Shown piece by piece: positions 30,642-39,700 of a DNA stretch of 64,000 bases (the first letter of the stretch is position 1; each line of letters starts with the position of its first letter). The notes beneath the pieces were generated by a model. The model was not told the origin of the DNA and did not search any database. It saw only the letters and a program-made list of their open reading frames with translations. The translations under genes were made by a program, and so were the position numbers. The DNA comes from Chloroflexota bacterium (GTDB lineage Bacteria; Chloroflexota; Limnocylindria; Limnocylindrales; CSP1-4): contig JADMIG010000002.1 in NCBI GenBank assembly GCA_015478725.1, positions 121,254 through 185,253 of the forward strand, written 5' to 3'.

Positions 30642-31393
30642 GCGGCGCGCGGCGCGCCGATGGACGCCGACACGGCGAGCCCGGCGGACATGGCGGCTCA
30701 TTCGTATCGCCGGCCACCCGGGCCCGCCTGCGGGCGGTCGCCGTCCCGATCGCCCTCGTCCTCGGCCGGCTGGGCCTGACGCCGAACTCCATCACGATCG
30801 TCGGCTTCCTCGGCACTTGCGTCGCGGCGGTGGCGGCGGCGCAGCAGGCCTGGGTCCTCGCCGGCGTGCTCGTCATCGCCTTCGGGATCTTCGACCTGTT
30901 CGACGGCGCGCTCGCACGGGCGACCGGCACCGCGTCGGCCTTCGGGGCGTTCCTCGACTCGACGCTCGACCGGACCGGCGAGAACCTCGTCCTCGCGGGC
31001 GTGGCCTTCGGTTCCGCCATCGGCGGCTTCCCCGAGGGCGCCGGCCTGGCCGCGCTCGCCATGGCGACCTCGTCGATCGTCACCTATACCCGGGCGCGGG
31101 CGGAGGCGGTCGGCCTGACTGCCGAGGTCGGGATCGCTCCGCGACCGGAGCGTCTCATCGTCCTCGCGGCGGGGCTCGTCATCGCCGGAGCACTCGGCGG
31201 AGTGGGCTACCCGGTGCCGACCGCCGGAGCGCTCGGCGTGGTGGGTTACCCGGTGCCGGGTGCCGGGAATCCCGGCCATCTGGCGGGAGCGACCGCCCTG
31301 GCCGTCGCCCTCGGGATCGTCGTCCTCACCTGCGCCATCACGATCGCCCAGCGCATCGTCCATGTCCACGATCAGTCGAATGGTCACCGATAG
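30638..31393 (+). CDS. CDP-alcohol phosphatidyltransferase, probable phosphatidylinositol-phosphate synthase
   Basis: A 251-residue membrane enzyme with about six hydrophobic helices. The CDP-alcohol motif is complete: [20 protein letters not shown] followed by TLDR (residues about 89-112), giving DGxxAR...G...D...[18 protein letters not shown] near residues 39-55 is the usual first helix. The next gene makes inositol phosphate, so the acceptor is probably myo-inositol-1-phosphate, as in actinobacterial PgsA1-type enzymes; an archaetidylinositol- or glycerophosphate-type specificity cannot be excluded. A 39-base tandem duplication (31184-31261) repeats a GALGxVGYPVP segment in a loop between the last helices. 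Confidence 0.85.
   Translation: MSGARRADGRRHGEPGGHGGSFVSPATRARLRAVAVPIALVLGRLGLTPNSITIVGFLGTCVAAVAAAQQAWVLAGVLVIAFGIFDLFDGALARATGTASAFGAFLDSTLDRTGENLVLAGVAFGSAIGGFPEGAGLAALAMATSSIVTYTRARAEAVGLTAEVGIAPRPERLIVLAAGLVIAGALGGVGYPVPTAGALGVVGYPVPGAGNPGHLAGATALAVALGIVVLTCAITIAQRIVHVHDQSNGHR
31184..31261 (+). repeat. Tandem 39-base repeat inside the phosphatidyltransferase gene
   Basis: Two adjacent 39-base units (31184-31222 and 31223-31261) differ at only a few positions and keep the frame. They encode [13 protein letters not shown] and [13 protein letters not shown] in a loop near the C-terminal helices. It looks like a recent in-frame duplication. Confidence 0.85.
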
Positions 31394-31409
31394 CAGCACG
31401 GAGAGACGC

Positions 31410-32657
31410 GTGAGCAAGAACGGCAAGAACGGCAGTGCGGCCACGAACGGCGTGGCCCCCGACCCCACGCACGCCGGCGCTCCCCGTCGCGGAGACGGCA
31501 GGATCCGGGTCGCCATCGTCGGCGTCGGCAACTGCGCGAGCAGTCTCGTCCAGGGACGCCACTACTACGAGAACGCGAAGAAGGACGACTTCGTCCCCGG
31601 ACTGATGCACGTCGACCTCGGTGGCTACCACGTCCGCGACATCGAGTTCGTGGCCGCCTTCGACATCGACCGGAACAAGGTCGGCAAGGACCTCTCCGAG
31701 GCGATCTACACGAAGCCGAACAATACGTACGTCTTTCAGCAGGTCCCTCATCTCGGCGTTCCGGTCGAGCGCGGGATGACCCACGACGGTCTCGGCAAGT
31801 ACCTGAGCCAGATCATTGAGAAGGCGCCCGGGCCCACCGCGGACATCGTCGGGATCCTCCGCGAGCGGCAGGTCGACGTGATGGTGAGCTACCTGCCGGT
31901 CGGCTCCGAGCAGGCGACGAAGTGGTACGTCGAACAGGCGCTCCAGGCCGGCGTCGCCTTCGTCAATGCGATCCCCGTCTTCATCGGCCGCGAGCCGTAC
32001 TGGCAGCGGCGCTTCGCCGAGCGCAACCTGCCGCTCATCGGCGACGACATCAAGAGCCAGGTCGGCGCGACGATCACCCATCGCGTCCTCACTCGCCTCT
32101 TCATGGACCGCGGCGTCCGGCTCGATCGCACGTACCAGCTCAACTTCGGCGGCAACACGGACTTCCTCAACATGCTCGAGCGGGAACGGCTCGAGAGCAA
32201 GAAGATCAGCAAGACGAACGCCGTGACGTCGATGCTCGACTACGAGATCGACCCCGACGACATCCACGTCGGCCCGTCGGACCACGTTCCCTGGCTCCTC
32301 GACCGCAAGTGGTGCTACATCCGGATGGAGGGCACGACGTTCGGCGACGTCCCACTCAACGCCGAGCTCAAGCTCGAGGTCTGGGACAGCCCGAACAGTG
32401 CCGGCGTCATCACCGACGCGATCCGCTGCATCAAGCTCGGTCTCGATCGTGGGCTCAAGGGAACCCTCGTGGCGCCGGCGAGCTACTTCATGAAGAGCCC
32501 GCCGCGCCAGATCCACGACGACATCGCCTTCAACCGGGTCGAGGCATTCATCCGCGGCGAGGACGCCGAGACGCTCGTCGGCACGGAGGCCGCGCCGACG
32601 CCGAAGCTCAAGCGGCTCGCCGGGGCGAAGGCGCGGGTCGCCGCCGCGGCCCGGTGA
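31410..32657 (+). CDS. ino1: Inositol-1-phosphate synthase
   Basis: A 415-residue NAD-dependent enzyme that converts glucose-6-phosphate to myo-inositol-3-phosphate (1L numbering). The Rossmann motif [20 protein letters not shown] is near residues 34-53, then [17 protein letters not shown], the core [20 protein letters not shown] near 209-228, [20 protein letters not shown] near 246-265 and [10 protein letters not shown]. This is the short bacterial/archaeal-type form. GTG 31410 has GGAGAG just upstream; an ATG at 31380 lies in the previous gene and lacks a ribosome site. It supplies the head group for the adjacent phosphatidyltransferase. Confidence 0.93.
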   Translation: MSKNGKNGSAATNGVAPDPTHAGAPRRGDGRIRVAIVGVGNCASSLVQGRHYYENAKKDDFVPGLMHVDLGGYHVRDIEFVAAFDIDRNKVGKDLSEAIYTKPNNTYVFQQVPHLGVPVERGMTHDGLGKYLSQIIEKAPGPTADIVGILRERQVDVMVSYLPVGSEQATKWYVEQALQAGVAFVNAIPVFIGREPYWQRRFAERNLPLIGDDIKSQVGATITHRVLTRLFMDRGVRLDRTYQLNFGGNTDFLNMLERERLESKKISKTNAVTSMLDYEIDPDDIHVGPSDHVPWLLDRKWCYIRMEGTTFGDVPLNAELKLEVWDSPNSAGVITDAIRCIKLGLDRGLKGTLVAPASYFMKSPPRQIHDDIAFNRVEAFIRGEDAETLVGTEAAPTPKLKRLAGAKARVAAAAR

Positions 32658-33697
32658 CGGAGCCCGGGACGAGCGACATCGCCGGTCGAGAGGCCGCACG
32701 GGAGACGCGGGACCGGCCGGCGGGACCGCGGATCGGGCTCGAGGCGCCGCACCGTCGGCTCGAGGAACGCTTCCGACCGCTGGAGCGGGTGACCGTCCGA
32801 GCGTACCGGACCGCAGCGTGGCTCCTCGCCCACCTCCCGCCGCGGCCGGCCTGGACCGTCATCGGCTGGTTCAGCCAGGCCGGCTACCTGCTCTGGCCAA
32901 AGAAGCGACACTGGGTGGACGCGAACTTCGGTCACGTCCTCGGCCGCGAGCCGTCCCATCGTTCCGTGCGGCGCCTCGCCCTCCGCGCCTACGGCCACTA
33001 CGCTCGCTACCTCGTGGAGCTCATGCGCCTGCCGTCGCTTCCTCCGGCCGCCGTGGGCGGGCTCGTCGAGCCTGAGGGCATCGAGGATCTCGAACGCTAC
33101 TGGCGCGAGTCGGACGGGGTCATCCTCGTGGCGGGCCACGTCGGGAACAACGAGGCCTGCGCGGCCGGCGTCGCGTCCCGGGGCTGGCCGATCAGCGTCG
33201 TCGCCGACGATTCGTCGTTCCCGGAGATGTTCGAGCTCCTCCGCCGGCAGCGCGAGTCGTGGGGCGTCTCCGTCATCCCGTGGCGGAACCTCCGGGCCGT
33301 CTATGCGGTCCTCCGACGGAAGGAGTTGCTCGCGCTCCTCATCGATTGGGGCTACCGCGCCGACGGGATCCCGGTCCGCCTGTTCGGAGCGTGGACGACA
33401 CTTCCGGCAGGCCCGGCGGCGCTCGCCGCGAAGACCGGCTCGACGATCGTCCCGGTGACGATCCGCCGTCTCGCCGACGGGCGGTTCCGGGCGACCCTCG
33501 ACATGCCGATCCGGGTCGCGTCGAACGCTCCCGCCGAGCTCCAGCGCGCGACCCAGGCGGTCGCGGACGCGCTTGAGCGGACCATCGCGGCCGCGCCGGA
33601 GCAGTGGTACTCATTCAAGCCGATGTGGCCCCCGACCGCGGAAGAGTCGGCGGAGCTCGAGGCGCGGGCCGCGGCGATGCTCGCCTCCGGGGCGTGA
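32654..33697 (+). CDS. LpxL/PatA-type lipid acyltransferase, first copy
   Basis: A 347-residue acyltransferase of the LpxL/HtrB/PatA superfamily. The catalytic HxxxxE motif is visible in [17 protein letters not shown] (about residues 157-173). [20 protein letters not shown] near 221-240 and [20 protein letters not shown] near 248-267 match substrate-binding blocks 2-3, and it ends [11 protein letters not shown]. There is one membrane-associating segment near residue 65-85. The position between inositol lipid genes and a PimA-like glycosyltransferase suggests acylation of phosphatidylinositol mannosides, as by mycobacterial PatA (Rv2611c). This is inferred from context. GTG overlaps the ino1 stop. 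Confidence 0.85.
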   Translation: MTEPGTSDIAGREAARETRDRPAGPRIGLEAPHRRLEERFRPLERVTVRAYRTAAWLLAHLPPRPAWTVIGWFSQAGYLLWPKKRHWVDANFGHVLGREPSHRSVRRLALRAYGHYARYLVELMRLPSLPPAAVGGLVEPEGIEDLERYWRESDGVILVAGHVGNNEACAAGVASRGWPISVVADDSSFPEMFELLRRQRESWGVSVIPWRNLRAVYAVLRRKELLALLIDWGYRADGIPVRLFGAWTTLPAGPAALAAKTGSTIVPVTIRRLADGRFRATLDMPIRVASNAPAELQRATQAVADALERTIAAAPEQWYSFKPMWPPTAEESAELEARAAAMLASGA

Positions 33698-34704
33698 CCC
33701 GGGTGATCGGGGGCCGGATGGCGGCTGCTGGGCTCGGCTTCGTCTCCTGGCTCGCCGGCCGCCTGCCGGATCGGCTCCTCAGCGGGATCGCCGATCTCGT
33801 CGGCGAGCTGTGGTACCGGCTCGCTCCCGAGCGCGCCGGCCGGGCCCGCCGCAATCTCCGGCGCGTCTGCGGGTGGCTCGCGGCCGAGGGTATGGGCCCG
33901 GCCCGGGCCCGGCGCGCGGCGACGGATCCGGCAGTCCTCGAGCGCCTCGTCCGGGCCTCGTTCCGCCATGCCGCCCGGTACTATCTGGAAGTCGCCCAGG
34001 TCCCATCGTGGACGCCGGCGTTCATCCGGGACCGGCTCGCCATCGACTCGCCGGAGGTGGTCGATCGCGCTTTCGCCACAGCGGGCCCGATCATCTTCAT
34101 CGCGCCGCACTTCGGGTCCGTGGAGCTGCCCGGCCTCTACCTCGCGTCACGGAGTGGCCGGACGCCGGTCGCCCCGATGGAGACGCTCCGCGATCCGGCC
34201 CTCCAGCGATACTTCGTGCGGACGCGCGGCGCGATGGGGATCCGGATCGTCAGCGTCCGGGAAGCACGGCGCGAGCTGCTCGCGGCGCTCCGGGCCGGTG
34301 ACCCGGTCGGGCTCGTCGCGGATCGCGACCTCACCGGCGGCGGCATCGCGACGACCCTGTTCGGGGCGCCGGCTCCGCTGCCAGCCGGGCCGGCCCTCCT
34401 CGCCATCGAGAGCGGCGCACGGCTCTACGCGACGGCCGTTCGAAGGCTCGCTCCGGGACGCTTCGCCGGCCGCCTCGAGGAGATCCCCGTCCCGACCGGA
34501 GGCACGCGCCGGGAACGGGTGACGGCGATCCTGGCGGACGAGGCTCGGGCGTTCGAGCGGGCGATCGCCGACGCTCCCGAACAGTGGTGGGCGATCTTCT
34601 TTCCGATCTGGCCGGACCTCGAGGCCGCCGCCGCGCCGACGGCCGAACCGAATCCTGCGCCGACCGCCGAGTCGCGGCCCGACGCCGTGCTCGAACGACG
34701 ATGA
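33694..34704 (+). CDS. LpxL/PatA-type lipid acyltransferase, second copy
   Basis: A 336-residue paralogue of the previous gene. The catalytic motif is IIFIAPHFGSVELPGLYLAS near residues 128-147 (HFGSVE). GDPVGLVADRDLTGGGIATT near 205-224 and PLPAGPALLAIESGARLYAT near 229-248 follow, ending EQWWAIFFPIWPDLE. It is a little more similar to LpxL/PatA than the first copy. Having two acyltransferases in tandem suggests that two acyl chains are added to one glycolipid. It starts with GTG overlapping the previous stop and ends with an ATGA overlap with the PHP gene. Confidence 0.85.
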   Translation: MTRVIGGRMAAAGLGFVSWLAGRLPDRLLSGIADLVGELWYRLAPERAGRARRNLRRVCGWLAAEGMGPARARRAATDPAVLERLVRASFRHAARYYLEVAQVPSWTPAFIRDRLAIDSPEVVDRAFATAGPIIFIAPHFGSVELPGLYLASRSGRTPVAPMETLRDPALQRYFVRTRGAMGIRIVSVREARRELLAALRAGDPVGLVADRDLTGGGIATTLFGAPAPLPAGPALLAIESGARLYATAVRRLAPGRFAGRLEEIPVPTGGTRRERVTAILADEARAFERAIADAPEQWWAIFFPIWPDLEAAAAPTAEPNPAPTAESRPDAVLERR

Positions 34705-35522
34705 CCGATCGCCTCGGTCGGGCGGATCTCCACATCCACACCCTCGCCTCGGACGGAACGTCCGGCCTCGAGGAGATCCTCGCCCATGCGGTCGAGGTCG
34801 CCGAGCTCGACGTCATCGCGATCACGGACCACGAGCGGATCGACGCCGCCGTCGCGGCCCGGGCGATGGCGTTCGACCGGGGCCTCCCGCTCGAGGTAGT
34901 CGTCGGGGAGGAGGTCACGACCCTCGGCGGACACCTGCTCGCCCTCTACATCGAGGCACCCGTCCGCTCCCTTCGCTCCCTCCGCTCGACGATCGCGGCG
35001 GTCCACGAACAGGGCGGCCTGGCGATCCCCGCCCATCCACTCGTTCCGTACCCGCTCTGCGCCCAGGCGTTCGCGCTCCGGCGGCTGCTCGCAGACCCGG
35101 ATCCGCGGGTCCATCCGGACGGACTCGAGACGTTCAATCCGACGGCCCTCGGCCGGCCGTTCCACGACCGGGCCGTCCGGTTCGCGACCGAATACGAACT
35201 CGCCGCCGTCGGCAACAGCGACGCCCACTCGGCTGACGCGGTCGGGATCGGCCATACGACCTTCCCGGGCCGGACCGCGACGGAGCTCCGCACGGCGATC
35301 GTCGAACGCCGGACCCATGCTCACGGCTCGTTCCACGGCTCGCTCGGTCAGCTCGGCACATTCGCGAAGCAGCTCCGCAAGTACGGTCGCGACGCCCGCG
35401 ACGAGGTCGGCGGTCGCCTTCGCCGCGACGGCACCGGGCGAGACCATGGGTACCCCGGGGGCCGCCGGCGCCCGCCACGCTTCGACAGCGACCGGCCGGC
35501 CGGGGCGGAGATCGAGCGATGA
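34701..35522 (+). CDS. PHP-domain phosphoesterase
   Basis: A 273-residue PHP-superfamily protein. Metal-binding motifs are clear: ADLHIHTLASDGTSGLEEIL near residues 8-27 (HxH and Asp), IAITDHERID near 42-51, GEEVTT near 70-75, GLAIPAHPLVPYP near 104-116, and AAVGNSDAHSADAVGIGHTT near 171-190. This is the YciV/TrpH-like type, acting on nucleoside or inositol phosphates or nucleic-acid 5' ends. In this operon, dephosphorylation of a phosphatidylinositol phosphate intermediate is a possible role, but only by context. The C-terminal 40 residues are Gly/Arg-rich and poorly conserved. Confidence 0.85.
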   Translation: MTDRLGRADLHIHTLASDGTSGLEEILAHAVEVAELDVIAITDHERIDAAVAARAMAFDRGLPLEVVVGEEVTTLGGHLLALYIEAPVRSLRSLRSTIAAVHEQGGLAIPAHPLVPYPLCAQAFALRRLLADPDPRVHPDGLETFNPTALGRPFHDRAVRFATEYELAAVGNSDAHSADAVGIGHTTFPGRTATELRTAIVERRTHAHGSFHGSLGQLGTFAKQLRKYGRDARDEVGGRLRRDGTGRDHGYPGGRRRPPRFDSDRPAGAEIER

Positions 35523-36715
35523 AGATCGGCCTCGTCACGCCGTACGTCTACCCGCTCCCGGGTGGCGTCAACGAGCACGTCCGCTACCTGTACGAGGGCC
35601 TCCGGGCGCGGGGCCACGACGTCCGGATCATCAGCTCGAGCCACGGCCTCCAGCGAGCGAGCGAGGGCGACGTGATCCGCCTCGGCAAGGGCTTCAGCAT
35701 GCCGGCGAACGGCTCCGTCGGGACCATCACGCTCTCGCCCCGCTACCTCTCCCAGGTGGCGGCGATGCTCGACCGCGAGCGCTTCGACCTCCTCCACCTC
35801 CACGAGCCGTTCGTGCCCTTCCTTTCGCCGATCGTCCTGCGCCGGTCGCGGAGCGTGAACATCGCGACGTTCCACGCCTTCGGCGGCTGGTCGCCGGCGT
35901 ACGAGTTCGGGCGCCGGGTCATGGGCGGGTATGCCGCCCGGTTGCACGGCAGGATCGCCGTCAGTGCCGCCGCTCGCCACTTCATCGATCGCTACTTCGA
36001 GGGCGACTACAAGGTCATCCCGAACGGGGTCGACGTCGCCCGCTTCCGGCGCGCGGTCCCCGTCGCGCGGTGGCAGGACGGCACATCCAACCTCCTGTTC
36101 GTCGGCCGTCACGAACCCCGCAAGGGGCTGCTCGACCTGCTCAAGGCGTACCGCATCCTCCGCAAGACGGGTTGCCACTGCCGGCTCCTCGTCGTCGGGA
36201 CCGGGCCGCAGGAGCGCGAGGCCCGCCGGTATGTCCTCACCCATCGCCTCAGCGGCGTCGAGTTCCTCGGTCGGGTGAGCGACGAGGAGAAGGCCCGGCT
36301 CTTCCGGACGGCGGACCTCTTCATCGCACCCGCCACCGGCAAGGAATCGTTCGGCATCGTCCTCCTCGAGGCGATGGCGTCCGGCGCGCCCATCGTGGCG
36401 AGCGACATCCACGGCTACAAGGGCGTCCTCCGACGCGGCGAGCAGGGGCTGCTCGTGCCGCCCCGCCAACCGAAGGCGCTCGCCGCGGCGACCGCCCGGC
36501 TCCTCGCCGATCCGGGGCTGCGGGCCGAGATGAGTGCGAGCGGTCGGGCTCGGGCGGAGGAGTTCTCGTGGGATCGGGTGACGGCCAAGGTGGAGTCGTA
36601 TTACGGCTTCGTCATCCGGCGCCTCGCCGCCGCCGACGCGCTTCCCCCGGACTTCCATGCCGAGGTGCCGCCTGCGTCACGCGTCAGCGGCCGCGCCGAG
36701 GCCGGACCGACCTGA
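35519..36715 (+). CDS. PimA-like GT4 glycosyltransferase
   Basis: A 398-residue GT-B glycosyltransferase. The N-terminal KIGLVTPYVYPLPGGVNEHV (residues 2-21) is very close to the PimA acceptor loop (YSFDVPGGVQSHV-type). The donor domain has LLFVGRHEPRKGLLDLLKAY near 197-216 and the GT4 signature TGKESFGIVLLEAMASGAPI near 274-293 (E...E). PimA transfers the first mannose from GDP-mannose to phosphatidylinositol at the inner membrane face. Gene order (PI synthase, acyltransferase, PimA) parallels that of mycobacteria, which supports a PIM-like role. Substrate specificity cannot be read from sequence. It is the last gene of the plus-strand operon. Confidence 0.87.
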   Translation: MKIGLVTPYVYPLPGGVNEHVRYLYEGLRARGHDVRIISSSHGLQRASEGDVIRLGKGFSMPANGSVGTITLSPRYLSQVAAMLDRERFDLLHLHEPFVPFLSPIVLRRSRSVNIATFHAFGGWSPAYEFGRRVMGGYAARLHGRIAVSAAARHFIDRYFEGDYKVIPNGVDVARFRRAVPVARWQDGTSNLLFVGRHEPRKGLLDLLKAYRILRKTGCHCRLLVVGTGPQEREARRYVLTHRLSGVEFLGRVSDEEKARLFRTADLFIAPATGKESFGIVLLEAMASGAPIVASDIHGYKGVLRRGEQGLLVPPRQPKALAAATARLLADPGLRAEMSASGRARAEEFSWDRVTAKVESYYGFVIRRLAAADALPPDFHAEVPPASRVSGRAEAGPT

Positions 36716-36742
36716 GGGACGAGCCCGTCGAGGATCCGAGCG

Positions 36743-39700
36743 TCAACCGCTGCGGGCGGGCGTGTCCGCCTCGTCCGTCGCTGCGGCGGACCGCTCGGCC
36801 AGCGCGATCCGCCACGTCCAGGCGCTGTACGCGACGACGAGACAGGCGATCGTGAGGAAAAGGAGCAGGACCGGGCCGGGGGGCAACCCGAGGAAGCTCC
36901 TGTCGGGCGCGAAGAGGCTCGGCGCGGTCGCCGGCGGGTCCGTGTTCGTCGGGAACTGGAACGGATACAGGTACGTGGGCAGGATGCCCTGGTACGCGTT
37001 GAAGATCGTCGACGGGAGCGGCAGCGCGGCGATGTTCGGATAGACGACGAGGAACTCAGCGACCCCCGCGATCACCGCTCCGACGACGAATCGGCGGGGA
37101 TCGCGCGCCCCCGCGATGAACCAGGCGACGCAGGCGAGGACCACGAGCGCGCCGATGGCGAGCGGAGCGGTCGAGAACGCCTGGAGGTTGACGAGAACGG
37201 CGTTGCCGAAGGTCGCACCGACGACGACCAGGGCGACGGTCGCGCCGACGGCCGTCAGGAGCAGCGAGCCGACACCGCCGCGCCGCCGAGGCCGGGCCCG
37301 CCCGTCGTCGACCGCCTCGAGGTGGGCGAGCTGATAGGCGAGGGCGACGAGTCCGATCCCGACCACGAGGAGGAGTCCCGCGGTCCGGGCGGTGACGACG
37401 ATCGTCGCCGGGTCGCCGGTGCACGCCTGCGAGCCCGGGTTCGCCCGGTCCACGCCGACGAAGGCGCACAGTGGCGCCTTGAGGACCCAGAGCAATCCCG
37501 GCCCCATGATCGCGACCGCCGCGGAAACGCGCGCGAGGAGCCACGTCCGCGACGAGGCCCCGTGCCACAGCTCGGCGAGCAGGTACGCGAGGGCGACGAT
37601 CACGAACGGGACGCTCGTGTAGTAGTGGTACTCGAACGTCGCCCGATCGATCCGCGCCCACGAGAGCCACTGGAAGGCGAAGGCGATCGCGATGAGTGCG
37701 AGCCCGGGGCTCCGCCGCTTGAACGACTGCCACACGACGAACGCCATGGCCGGCACGCCGAGCCACCAGGTGACGAGGTTGCCGGCGTCGTAGATCGCCG
37801 CCGAGGTGTTGCCCGCGAAGCCGCCCTGATAGAACCAGACGGGCTTGAGGTCGAACGGCCAGGCCCACCACGGAGATGACGCCGGGTGGGTCGCCCGAAG
37901 ATCGTTGTGGTAGGCGTACATCGACTTGGTCAGGTCGACGAGCGTCTGGCCCGTGTGACCCGGCGGCCAGGCTCCGACGAGCGGTGTGCCGGCCGGAAAG
38001 ATGACCGGGGATCCCGCCGGCCCGCCGCTGTTCAACGCCCACGGGATGTACGACACGACATACACCGCGATCGGCAGCACGAGGATGCAGAGGAGCATCC
38101 ACACGACCGGCAGCCCGTACGCCGAGCCCGGTCGGAGCCAGCCGAGGGGTGCCGGCGCCGGTGGCTCGAGGAAGCGGGCCGGATCGTCCGGAGCGGGCGG
38201 CTCCGCGAGCGGCCCGAAGCCGTATCGACCCGCGAACCGGAAGGCGACGACGATGAGCCCGGCGAGGAGGAGCGCGGCGATCCCCGCCTCGATCGCCCGG
38301 CCCGCCAGGCCGGTCTCGAAGCCCACTGCCGAGGGCGCCGTCGAGGACGGTCCGCCGCGCGCCGCGAGGGCGATCCCGCCGAGGCCGAGGGCGACTCCGG
38401 CCACCGTGGGGGCGCCCACCGCGAACCACATCTCCTCGCGTGACCAGGCGATCGGGTGGAGGATCGCCACGACCACCGCGATGAGGGTGAGGCCCATCAT
38501 GAGGAACATGAACAGGAAGTTCGCGCCGCTCGACGCGGTCTGGCCGGCCTCCGGGACCGAGGTCGCGAGGCCCATGTAGCCGAGGACGATCGTCACCGCG
38601 ACCATGCCGACGATCGCGAGGACTCGCCCGAGGGCGGACCGGAGGAGCACGAGGAGCCCGACCGCGGCGATCGCATACGCGGCGACCCACTTGCTCGCGA
38701 GGCCGAGGCCGAGGAGCACCCCGATCGCCGGCATGGCGACCCAGAACGCCCAGCGGCGACGCCAGATTCCGAGCCACAGCCCCGCGAACACCACGTAGGC
38801 GGCCATGAGGAACAGGCCCACGTACACATCGTTCATGGCGATCCGGGACTGGACGAAGAACATCCCGTCGACGAGCGAGAAGATCGCGACGAGGACGCCG
38901 ACCGTCCGGCGGCGGAAGAGGATGCGGGTCAGAAGGAAGAGCAGGCCGGCGGTGAGGGAGCCGGCGATGACGCCCGGCACCCGCCAGCTGAACTCATGGT
39001 TCCCGATGTCGACGCTCGCGACGGCGCCGGACGCGTCGAGGGCGAGGATCGCCTGGCGGTCCGTCGATGGATAGAGCGGCTCGACGTCCGTCGCCCAGGC
39101 GACCGGCGCGAACGGGAGATGCGCGTCCGCGTAGACCGCATTCCCATGCGGCTCGATCACGTAGATCGTGTTCGTCGTCCGGTCCGGCGTCAGGCCGAGC
39201 ACGTGGACCATGACGGACGCCGGGTCGAACGTCACCCGCGAGACCGGTCCCGGCATCGGGATGGACGTCTCGACGACCGGCTGGCCGCTCGCGTCGGAGG
39301 AGGCAGGCAGCTTGATGACGGTGACCGACGATCCTGCGGCGACGTACAGTCGCGGCGCGTCGAGGCCGGCGGTGAGGGCGAGGCCGGTCGCGCCCCCGGC
39401 GATCGGCACCTCGGCGTCGACGCTCGCGTCGGCGGGCGAGACGATCGTCACGCCCTGCGTGTCGGCGACCGCGACCTCGGCGAGCTGGCTGAACGAGAAT
39501 CCGGCGAGGCGGCCGTCGGTGATCGCCGCCTGGACCTTCGCCTGCACGGTCGGGTCGAACGAGCCGCCGAGGACGACACGGCCCGTGTGGCCGACGAGCC
39601 GCGAGCGGAGTGTCGCCGCGTCCGAGCCGAGCAGTGCGGCGAGCGTGGTCGCGGCCGCGGACGGATCCGGGACGGCACCCAGGTCCGCCACCAGGCCCTG

